The notes under the pieces are model-generated. The model ran no database searches, had not been told where the DNA came from, and was given only the letters and a program-made list of their open reading frames with translations. Source: SB21 sp964415295 (GTDB lineage Bacteria > CLD3 > SB21). Taken from it: a stretch of DNA of 12,987 bases. A program made the position numbers and the translations under genes. The stretch lies in the NCBI GenBank assembly GCA_964415295.1, contig CAYPYN010000017.1, forward strand, positions 1-12,987, written 5' to 3'. Below, one piece after another: positions 1 through 5,622 of this stretch (position 1 is its first letter; every line of letters starts with the position of its first letter).

Positions 1-123
1 AGGCGCGGCGGCGGCGGCGAGGACGCGCCGCTCCATGCGGGCGCGGGCCAGCTCGTCGAGGGCGGGCGGGGCCCCCTTGAGCGCCTCGGCGAGGGCCTCG
101 CTGCTGGTCGGTCGGGTGCTCAT
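1..123 (-). CDS. N-terminus of a putative FecR-like / anti-sigma protein (runs off the window)
   Basis: Only the first 41 codons lie in the window, starting at the ATG at 123-121. This ATG overlaps the TGA of the sigma factor gene by four bases (ATGA), which is typical of translational coupling. The visible peptide begins MSTRPTSSEALAEALKGAPP and continues with an Arg/Ala-rich amphipathic stretch (LARARMERRVLAA). No signal peptide or membrane segment is visible yet. In many bacteria the gene directly downstream of an ECF sigma factor encodes its anti-sigma or FecR-type regulator, and this N-terminus resembles what I recall of myxobacterial FecR-domain proteins. The function is therefore inferred mainly from position. 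Without the rest of the gene, another function remains possible. Confidence 0.6.
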   Translation of the reverse strand, partial: MSTRPTSSEALAEALKGAPPALDELARARMERRVLAAAAAP

Positions 124-710
124 CGCGCGCCTCCCTCGGGACCACGCTCGGCCAGCAGCGCGTCGAGGCGCGCGCGCGCCGCCTTGAGCCGGGCGTGCAA
201 CGTGGAGATGCCGGTGCCGGTCATCTCTTCGATCTCCTTGAAGGTGTAGCCCTCCACCGAGTGGAGGACGAAGACGGTGCGCTGCTCGGGGGAGAGCTCG
301 GCGAGTGCGGCCTCGGCGAACGACACGGCGTCGAGCTGCGCGTCGGGGGCTGGCGCGGGCCGGCCGAGCCCGACCCACTCGCCGATCTTGGCCCAGCGCT
401 GCCGCCGCCAGCGCGAGCGCGAGGCGTCGAGGGCGCGCCGGGTGGCGATCCCGACGAGCCAGGTGGAGACGCGCGAGCGGCCGTCGAAGCTCGCCGCGCC
501 CTCGAGGGCCGCCAGGAACACCTGCTGCACCACGTCCTCCACGTCCGGATCGCGCGCGCCGAGGATGCGCGCCACGGTGCGGTGCACCCGCTCCACGTGG
601 GCCCGGTAGAGGGCCCGGACGGCGCGCTCGTCGCCGGCGGCCGCTTCGCGCAGGGTCTCGGCGTCGCCGTCCACCCCACCCGCCACCGCCACGAAGCGTC
701 CGCTGGCCAT
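120..710 (-). CDS. ECF-type RNA polymerase sigma factor (sigma-70 family)
   Basis: This is a 196-residue protein, the usual length for a group 4 (ECF) sigma factor, which redirects RNA polymerase to a small regulon. Region 2 covers about residues 30-102. It contains the core-binding motif DVEDVVQQVFLAALE (56-70) and the -10 recognition segment STWLVGIATRRALDASRSRW (82-101). Region 4 covers about 130-185, with LSPEQRTVFVLHSVEGYTF (139-157) and the helix-turn-helix EIEEMTGTGISTLHARLKAA. There is no region 3 and no long C-terminal extension. I chose the ATG at 710 because the homology begins soon after it; an in-frame GTG at 722 is possible, and neither has a strong Shine-Dalgarno sequence. The gene lies 71 bp downstream of a secreted-protein gene on the same strand and overlaps the next gene by ATGA, so it is probably co-transcribed with both. 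Confidence 0.93.
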   Translation of the reverse strand: MASGRFVAVAGGVDGDAETLREAAAGDERAVRALYRAHVERVHRTVARILGARDPDVEDVVQQVFLAALEGAASFDGRSRVSTWLVGIATRRALDASRSRWRRQRWAKIGEWVGLGRPAPAPDAQLDAVSFAEAALAELSPEQRTVFVLHSVEGYTFKEIEEMTGTGISTLHARLKAARARLDALLAERGPEGGAR

Positions 711-781
711 CGCCGTACCCACGATCCCGAGTCGCTCGGCGGGAGGCGGATTTCCATCCGGCCGCGCGCCGCCCCGCCTTT

Positions 782-1843
782 TCACGGCCGCACCCGCAGG
801 ACGAGGGCCGACCACACCGTCACCAGGTCCTCCACCAGCACGGTCTCGATGGTCGGGCAGTCCACCCCGGGCGGGGGCCGCGTGGTCCGCACGAAGCTGG
901 CGGGGGTCACGTGCACGTCGGCGCCCACCTCGAGGGCGATCTCGAAGGGCGGCGCGAAGCGCCAGGACACCTCGATCCCGCTGCGGACGCCGAAGTCGGT
1001 GGTCAGGCGGCTCACCTCCACGCCCACCAGGCTCGCGAGCCCGAAGCGCGAGATCAAGCCGAACCCGAAGGCGAAGTGCACGACGTCGTCGATGGAGACG
1101 GGCCGGAGGAACAGGCGGAGCCCGAAGGTGATGGGCCGGTACTGGATCTGACGGCCGTCGCAGCTCGTGCTCTCCTGCGGGAGGATGGGCACGTCGCCCT
1201 CGAGCGCGAGGCAGGTCTCGCGCACGCACAGGGACAGCCCGACCCGCGGCCCCACCATGGCCGCGAGCCGCTCGGTGGAGAGGCCCGCCGTGAGGCCGAG
1301 GTAGAAGGACGGCTTCGCGTCGAGGTCCGTCTGAGGCCGCACGCCGAAGAGCCCGCCCTCGCGCTCGAGGTAGATCCAGGTGACGGTGTGCCCGTCGTGC
1401 TCGAACGTGCGCCGGGTGGCCGTGGGCACCTCGCCCTCGGGCGGACCGTCGAGCGCCGCGTCGCGCAGGGCCTCGATGGCCAGCGCCAGCGCGCGCACGG
1501 CGGCCTGCGAGCCGCGCGGCGGGACGGCGATCTCGCTGCGGAACACCTGCCCCTCGGGCCCCGCGAGGACGAGCAGGATGGAGCCCTCCTCGCGCGCCAG
1601 CGCGACGTGGCCGGTGGGCACGGCCTCGAGGATCTCGGGAGGCGGCGGCTCCCCGACGCTCACCTCGACGTCCAGCCGGAGCGCCAGCGTGCGGGCCACC
1701 GCGCCGGCGAGCCGCGCGAGCTCGCGCGCCGGGCGCAGCGTGAGAGGCGTCTCCCCCGAGAGCCGCGGCGGGTCCTGCGCGGCCGCCGGCGAGGCGCCGG
1801 CGAGGGCGAGCACGAGGAGCGCCGCGGTGATCCATCGCCGCAC
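782..1843 (-). CDS. Secreted protein with C-terminal beta-barrel-like region, function unknown
   Basis: This is a 353-residue protein. Residues 1-22 form a clear Sec signal peptide (basic RR, hydrophobic AALLVLALAG, then SPAAAQ with likely cleavage before or after Q23). Residues about 30-140 look like a small periplasmic alpha/beta domain, with helices around 41-57 and 111-131. From about 178 to the end, alternating hydrophobic and polar strands rich in Gly and Phe (YLGLTAGLS, HFAFGFGLISRFGLA, SGIEVSWRFAPPF) suggest an outer-membrane beta-barrel, though the protein ends in RVRP rather than the classic terminal Phe. Four cysteines (206, 211, 228, 329) could form disulfides outside the cytoplasm. 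The start is a GTG without an obvious ribosome site; it is chosen because the signal peptide begins there. The gene sits between the PEGA gene (75 bp upstream) and the sigma factor (71 bp downstream), which suggests a role in the envelope process the sigma factor serves. I do not recognise a named family. Confidence 0.82.
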   Translation of the reverse strand: MRRWITAALLVLALAGASPAAAQDPPRLSGETPLTLRPARELARLAGAVARTLALRLDVEVSVGEPPPPEILEAVPTGHVALAREEGSILLVLAGPEGQVFRSEIAVPPRGSQAAVRALALAIEALRDAALDGPPEGEVPTATRRTFEHDGHTVTWIYLEREGGLFGVRPQTDLDAKPSFYLGLTAGLSTERLAAMVGPRVGLSLCVRETCLALEGDVPILPQESTSCDGRQIQYRPITFGLRLFLRPVSIDDVVHFAFGFGLISRFGLASLVGVEVSRLTTDFGVRSGIEVSWRFAPPFEIALEVGADVHVTPASFVRTTRPPPGVDCPTIETVLVEDLVTVWSALVLRVRP

Positions 1844-1918
1844 GTCGGGGTGCAGACTAAGCCACGGCCCGCGCGCGCGCCCAAGATCCGTGGGAGCGCG
1901 CCGCGAGCCGTCGTCGGG

Positions 1919-4153
1919 TCAGAACTTGTAGGTCGTCCCGAGGCGGAAGTAGAACTGCGTGTCGTTCGCCTCGATGCCGAGCAGGTTGCCCATGATGCGG
2001 CGCGGCTGCGAGCTGAGGATGCCCTCGAGCAGGAACCAGAGGTTCCAGTTGCGCGTGAGCACGAGCTCGAGCGAGCCGCCGAGGCGCGCGCGCGCGTAGT
2101 CCTCGCGCGGGCAGCGCAGCTGCGTGCGCGGCATGGTCTGCACCGTGCAGTAGGTCTGCGTGGCCATGGTGGCCGAGGGCCCGTAGTCGAGGAACACGCC
2201 CGAGTTGAGCGGGTGCCCCGCGTACTCGTCCGACGACATGTCGAGGGCCAGCCACAGCGTGAAGGCGCCCTGCTCGCTGAAGTGCAGGCTCCCGAGCAGC
2301 TCGAGGCTCAGGAAGGCGCTGTTCACCGGATACGAGAAGACCATCGGATCCATGCTGGCGGGCAGGGGCCGCCGGCTGATCCGATCGCCGAAGGGCAGCG
2401 CCGCCCAGTTCTGCTCGAGGCCCGCCTCGTCGATGTAGGTCTCCGGCGCGGCGAAGCCCTGCTCGGGCCCGATGCCGCCACCGAAGCGCACCTGGCCCGC
2501 CACCGCGAGCTGCTGGAGCGGCCGGTAGCCCGCGCGCACCCGCCCCTCGAACTCCGTCAGGCGGCCGAAGCTGCGGATCGCGAAGCCCGCGTCGAGGAAC
2601 TCGAGCAGCCCGACGTTCAGCCGGATCTCGCCGAGGTACGGCCAGCCGATCGAGAGATCGAGGCTCGCCGCGTTGACCGGCAGCGGCGCCGCCGAGTGGG
2701 TCACCGAGGCCGCGCGCTCGCGCTCGAGGCGCTGGTGCAGCTCCTGGCGCTCCTCCTCCGTCATCCCCTCCTGGATGCGCGGCAGCGTGATGTCGAACGG
2801 CCGCACCTCGGAGGAGGGCGTGAGCAGCACCTGCTGGCGGTACTCCTCGTAGCCGGTCGCGCGCACCGAGATGACGTGCGAGCCCGCGGGCAGCGTGCCG
2901 TCGAACGGGATCGGCCCCGCCGGCTCCCCGTCCACGAAGAGCTGCGCGTCGCGGATGCCGGGCTGCACGGCCACGCGCACGCGCACCTGCTGCGGCACGA
3001 GCACCGCGTCCACCTCGCAGTTCCGGCCCGGCGCGGTCGTGCACGTCGTGCTGTACTCCTGGTGCCCGTCGGCGCGCACCACGATCGCGTGCGGCCCCGG
3101 CTCCGGCGTCAGCACCACGGGCGCCTGCCCGCGCTCCTCGTTGTCGATGATCACCGTGGCCCCGTCGACGTTCGCCTCGACCACGATGCGGCCGGGCTCG
3201 CCCTGCACGCGCTGGAGGTCCAGCGAGACCACGCGCTGCTGCCCCGCCTCGATGGTCACCGTCTGCCGCGCGGGCTGGTAGCCCTCGGCGGTCGCCTCCA
3301 CGATGTGCTCGCCGGCCGCCATGTTCTCGCGCACGGCGGGCGAGGGCCCGATCACCTCGCCGTCGATGCTGATGATCGCGCCGGGCGCGGTGGCGATCAC
3401 GCGCAGCACGCCGCCGCCCGTGGTCGGCATGGTGACCGTCACGCGCTGCCCCGCGAGGATCGTGACCTGCTGCGAGTAAGGCGGCACGCCCGGCGGGCGG
3501 ATCTCCACCGTGTGCGGGCCGACCGTCACGCCCTCCACCACCATCGGCGTCGTGCCGACGGGTCTGCCGTCGACGAAGATCGGCGCACCCGTCGGGCCGG
3601 CCACCAGGATCTCGCCCGTCTCGGGCGCCCTCCGCTCGAGCAGCGCGGCGATGCGCACGAGCTGCCCGCCGCCGACCTCGACCCACTGCTCGAAGGGCTG
3701 ATAGCCCTCGCGCTCGACGCGCACCTGGTGGCGCCCGGGCTGCAGGTCCGTCACGCGGATCGGCGTCATGCCGAGCTCACCGACCGGGCGGCCGTCGACG
3801 CTCACGCGGCCGCCGCGCGCGCCCTCGTTGCCGGCGGACACCTCCACCGTCGCGAGCGCGCGGAGCACGGCGCGGAAGGTCTCTCGGCGGCGGCGCACCG
3901 ACACCGAGAGCCGCGCCTCCTCGTGGTTGGCGAGCTGGAAGATGAAGGTGTGCGAGCCGGCCGGGACCCGCACGTTCGCGAGCGGCGTCGTCCCGAGCGG
4001 CGGGCTGGCCGTCGAGTCGAGGTACACCGTCGCGCCCGGCGGCACCGACTCGATGTTGATCGGGATGCCGGCCTGCGCCTCGGCCGGCATCGCCGGAGCG
4101 ACGGCGGCCGCGAGCCCGATCAGAGAGAGCGCGAGTCGAAGCGAACGGCCCAT
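1919..4153 (-). CDS. Secreted multi-PEGA-repeat protein with C-terminal beta-barrel-like domain
   Basis: This is a 744-residue protein with a signal peptide at 1-27 (cleavage near PAEAQA). Six PEGA-type repeats follow at about 33-100, 102-172, 181-243, 249-315, 322-387 and 389-458. Each has the pattern of a strand, PxGAxVxVDGxxxGxTP, then PGxHxVxVxxxGY (for example PPGATVYLD, APIFVDGRPVGTTP, PGAIISIDGEVIG, DAQLFVDGEPAGPIP). Repeat 5 carries two cysteines (371, 379). A charged helix at 463-482 connects to about 255 residues of barrel-like sequence (490-744) that ends in TYKF, with the terminal Phe typical of outer-membrane proteins. PEGA domains are beta-rich extracytoplasmic modules common on bacterial surfaces and often assumed to bind other proteins or cell-wall material. 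I start at the ATG at 4153 because GGGAGGA lies five bases upstream and the signal peptide begins there; an in-frame GTG at 4198 would add 15 residues with no role. It is probably the main structural gene of the minus-strand cluster. Confidence 0.88.
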   Translation of the reverse strand: MGRSLRLALSLIGLAAAVAPAMPAEAQAGIPINIESVPPGATVYLDSTASPPLGTTPLANVRVPAGSHTFIFQLANHEEARLSVSVRRRRETFRAVLRALATVEVSAGNEGARGGRVSVDGRPVGELGMTPIRVTDLQPGRHQVRVEREGYQPFEQWVEVGGGQLVRIAALLERRAPETGEILVAGPTGAPIFVDGRPVGTTPMVVEGVTVGPHTVEIRPPGVPPYSQQVTILAGQRVTVTMPTTGGGVLRVIATAPGAIISIDGEVIGPSPAVRENMAAGEHIVEATAEGYQPARQTVTIEAGQQRVVSLDLQRVQGEPGRIVVEANVDGATVIIDNEERGQAPVVLTPEPGPHAIVVRADGHQEYSTTCTTAPGRNCEVDAVLVPQQVRVRVAVQPGIRDAQLFVDGEPAGPIPFDGTLPAGSHVISVRATGYEEYRQQVLLTPSSEVRPFDITLPRIQEGMTEEERQELHQRLERERAASVTHSAAPLPVNAASLDLSIGWPYLGEIRLNVGLLEFLDAGFAIRSFGRLTEFEGRVRAGYRPLQQLAVAGQVRFGGGIGPEQGFAAPETYIDEAGLEQNWAALPFGDRISRRPLPASMDPMVFSYPVNSAFLSLELLGSLHFSEQGAFTLWLALDMSSDEYAGHPLNSGVFLDYGPSATMATQTYCTVQTMPRTQLRCPREDYARARLGGSLELVLTRNWNLWFLLEGILSSQPRRIMGNLLGIEANDTQFYFRLGTTYKF

Positions 4154-4202
4154 CCGGTCCTCCCAAGGCGCCGACTCCACGGGGACCTCCCCCCGCACCG
4201 GC

Positions 4203-4238
4203 GGACACCTGCATAGGCCGAGCGCCGGTTTTCTTCAA
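4203..4238 (-). promoter_or_regulatory. Candidate sigma-70-like promoter for the PEGA gene
   Basis: On the minus strand, TTGAAG (4238-4233) and TATGCA (4215-4210) are separated by 17 bases, inside a small AT-richer patch of an otherwise GC-rich spacer. A transcript starting near 4203 would have a leader of about 50 bases and then the strong ribosome site GGGAGGA (4164-4158). The -35 match is four of six and the -10 match only three of six, so this is a suggestion, not a firm call. The alternative is transcription through from the gene ending at 4280. Confidence 0.3.
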
Positions 4239-4245
4239 GCAATTG

Positions 4246-4261
4246 GCGTCGCCATCGACGC
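4246..4261 (-). other. Short perfect stem-loop between the hypothetical gene and the PEGA gene
   Basis: GCGTCG, CCAT, CGACGC form a perfect six-pair stem with a four-base loop. It lies 18 bases downstream of the stop of the minus-strand hypothetical gene and just upstream of the candidate PEGA promoter. In the minus direction it is followed by CAATTGCTTG, with no T-run, so it is at best a weak terminator or an mRNA 3'-end protecting hairpin. It could also be chance in such GC-rich DNA. Confidence 0.25.
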
Positions 4262-4279
4262 ATCGCATCGAGCCCGCAT

Positions 4280-4798
4280 TCAGCCGCCGTCGGTCCGACC
4301 GCGGTGGCCCCCCGCGGGAAAGAGCGCCGCCTCCGCCTGCGCCGGGTCGAGGCCCGCGTCGCGCCCGAGGCGCTCGAAGATCCAGCGGTTCAGCCGGCCT
4401 TCGGGCGGCCTGAGGATCGCGTCGAGCGCCGCGCGCAGCTCCTCGCGGCGAGGCCCGCCCTCCTCCTCCGGCGCGCCCTCGATCCACGCCAGCGCCCGCG
4501 CGTGATCGCGCTCGGCACCGGCGGCCCGCCGGATCGCGAGGACGGCGCGCATCCAGGCGTGGTAGCGCTCGAGCAGCACGGCCCAGCGCGGCGCCTCGCG
4601 GCGACCCGCGAGGGCGGCGTCGAGCTCCTCGATGCGCGCCTCGATCACCTCGAGCGGGAGCTCGTCGATCTCGCGCAGCGCGCCCGGGAAGCGCGCCGCG
4701 AGCGCGCGCATCCGCCGCCGCGGATCGCCGCCCTCCCCGTTCGCGTGCGCGACGCGCATGGCGCGCATCTCCAGGTACTTCTCGCGCAGCTCCCGCAC
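4280..4798 (-). CDS. Small helical cytoplasmic protein, unknown function
   Basis: This is a 172-residue protein rich in Arg, Glu, Ala and Leu, with no signal peptide or membrane segment. It is predicted almost wholly alpha-helical. Recognisable blocks are LAARFPGALREIDELPLEVI (33-52), an ERYHAWMRAVLAIRR segment in the middle and a C-terminal LNRWIFERLGRDAGLDPAQA followed by EAALFP. I have the impression that short proteins with an ARFPGALRE(I/L)D block recur in Sandaracinus-like genomes as unnamed hypotheticals, but I cannot search for this. The GTG at 4798 is chosen because coding-like, helical sequence begins there and a weak GGAAGAG lies seven bases upstream. The same frame stays open to 4993, but the extra 65 residues look like translated intergenic DNA. 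Its stop is 126 bp before the PEGA gene, so membership of the same operon is uncertain. Confidence 0.65.
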   Translation of the reverse strand: MRELREKYLEMRAMRVAHANGEGGDPRRRMRALAARFPGALREIDELPLEVIEARIEELDAALAGRREAPRWAVLLERYHAWMRAVLAIRRAAGAERDHARALAWIEGAPEEEGGPRREELRAALDAILRPPEGRLNRWIFERLGRDAGLDPAQAEAALFPAGGHRGRTDGG

Positions 4799-4909
4799 CC
4801 GTGCACTCTTCCACCCGCGCGCCGTCCGGGCCACTCGGGCAGCCGCCCAGCGGCGTGTGTCGTATCCGAGCGTGATCTGGCGTGCCCCGATCGCCGGCAG
4901 CCGCGGGCC

Positions 4910-4929
4910 TGGCGGATCGAGTGTGATCC
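4910..4929 (+). repeat. 20-bp repeated motif, copy 1
   Basis: The motif TGGCGGATCGAGTGTGATCC matches the copy at 5317-5336 at 19 of 20 positions. It contains the inverted half-sites GGATC and GATCC with six bases between them, the form of a possible operator or of a repeat-element boundary. A related string (GTGAACGA) follows both copies about 8-12 bases later. Its role is unknown. Confidence 0.5.
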
Positions 4930-5001
4930 AGAGTCGTGAACGATCTGAGTGCAGCCGCGCCCAGATCCAACGGCGCGTCCCCTGGCGACCCATGTTCTCC
5001 G

Positions 5002-5109
5002 GGAGATTTCACCGCGGGAGGGCCGCCGCGGGCCGCAGAGGTTGCGGAATGGCCTCGATCCCGAGCCCTCCGCGGCCCTCTGCGGCCCTCTGCGGTTCGA
5101 AAAGGCTCC
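5002..5109. repeat. Imperfect palindromic repeat element 1 (CTCTGCGG type)
   Basis: The left arm (about 5002-5047, including GGGCCGCAGAGGTTGCGG) is nearly the reverse complement of the right arm (about 5066-5109, including GCGGCCCTCTGCGGTTCGAA). Within the right arm the unit GCGGCCCTCT occurs twice in tandem. The whole could fold into one long, interrupted hairpin of roughly 45 bp per arm. Short CTCTGCGG/TTTGCG-rich palindromes of this style are, to my recollection, scattered through intergenic DNA in several high-GC phyla. It resembles the two elements just downstream in plan but not closely in sequence. Confidence 0.6.
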
Positions 5110-5164
5110 GTGACTTCGCGACGCCGATGTCGCGGAGCGACGGATGTGAGCCGACCTGCACCCG

Positions 5165-5266
5165 TCTCGCGCAAAGCCGCCAACACACGAAGCGAGGCAG
5201 GGAGCGCCCGGCAGAGCTTCCCTTCGCACCTGTGCGTCTTCGCGCGAGATCCGACCGAGTGGATTC
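5165..5266. repeat. Imperfect palindromic repeat element 2 (TCTCGCGCAA...GCGCGAGA type)
   Basis: The element begins TCTCGCGCAAAGCCG and its right arm runs TGCGTCTTCGCGCGAGA, so the ends are near-perfect inverted repeats around a less symmetrical centre. It shares its overall order with the element at 5374-5475: the same left end, a CGGCAGAGCT centre, and the same right flank GCGCGAGATCCGACCGAG. The two are therefore diverged copies of one roughly 100-bp repeat in direct orientation, 209 bp apart. Confidence 0.7.
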
Positions 5267-5316
5267 ACGCCTGCCGACAGGCGGAACGCCGCCGCCCCCC
5301 GCCGGCGATCACTCCA

Positions 5317-5336
5317 TGGCGGATCGGGTGTGATCC
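5317..5336 (+). repeat. 20-bp repeated motif, copy 2
   Basis: The motif TGGCGGATCGGGTGTGATCC differs from copy 1 (4910-4929) at one position. It lies 37 bp upstream of palindromic element 3 and 50 bp downstream of element 2. A perfect 10-bp palindrome CACGATCGTG follows at 5363-5372. It could be a regulator site for the divergent genes, or part of the repeat family. The sequence alone does not decide. Confidence 0.5.
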
Positions 5337-5373
5337 GCGGGAGGGGTGAACGACTCCGCGCTCACGATCGTGC

Positions 5374-5475
5374 TCTCGCGCAAGGCGCCGAGAGGCGAAG
5401 GGAGGGACCGGGGCCCCGGGCAGAGCTCCCCTTGGCGCCTCTGCGTCTTTGCGCGAGATCCGACCGAGGGGTTCC
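5374..5475. repeat. Imperfect palindromic repeat element 3 (second copy of element 2)
   Basis: The left arm TCTCGCGCAAGGCGCC with GAGAGGCGAAGGGAGG is complementary, with a few mismatches, to the right arm CTCCCCTTGGCGCC followed by TCTGCGTCTTTGCGCGAGA. The centre GGGGCCCCGGG is itself palindromic. The right flank GCGCGAGATCCGACCGAG is identical to that of element 2. Element 3 is the more symmetrical copy. It ends about 147 bp before the acs start, so it may lie in the acs leader or just upstream of its promoter. Confidence 0.7.
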
Positions 5476-5622
5476 GCGCCGGGGGACTGGCTGGACACCG
5501 CCGACCCCCATCTGCGATCGAGCCCGGGCGGATCGGACCGGGTGGCACCCGCCCCGTCGTTTGTGGAATCCTCGCGCTTCCGCCGCGCGAGCGCGCGGCC
5601 ACGAGACACGACGGAGAGGCCG

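Larger units (their letters stand above)
4799..5622. other. Gene-free divergent intergenic region holding palindromic repeats
   Basis: About 820 bp separate the minus-strand hypothetical gene from plus-strand acs. Frames are open on both strands only because stop codons are rare at this GC content; their translations are Arg/Pro/Ala-rich with no recognisable domain. The region instead contains three imperfect palindromes (about 5002-5109, 5165-5266 and 5374-5475) and a 20-bp motif present at 4910-4929 and 5317-5336, each listed separately. Promoters for both flanking genes should lie here, but I see no convincing -35/-10 pair. Between 5539 and 5551 there is a small hairpin CGGGT-GGC-ACCCG in the acs leader region. 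Confidence 0.7.

Noticed and set aside
305..4216. Very long plus-strand open frame (about 1,300 codons)
   Set aside because: It is antisense to the sigma, barrel and PEGA genes, is dominated by Arg, His and Ala and shows no domain. It is a by-product of few stop codons in GC-rich DNA.
4799..4993. 65-residue N-terminal extension of the hypothetical protein
   Set aside because: The frame is open, but the sequence runs through the 20-bp repeat motif and has no ribosome site at its start; it looks intergenic.
5541..5560. Possible sigma-54 promoter before acs (TGGCACCCGCCCC)
   Set aside because: The -24 half TGGCAC is present but the -12 half (TTGC or GC at the right spacing) is missing.
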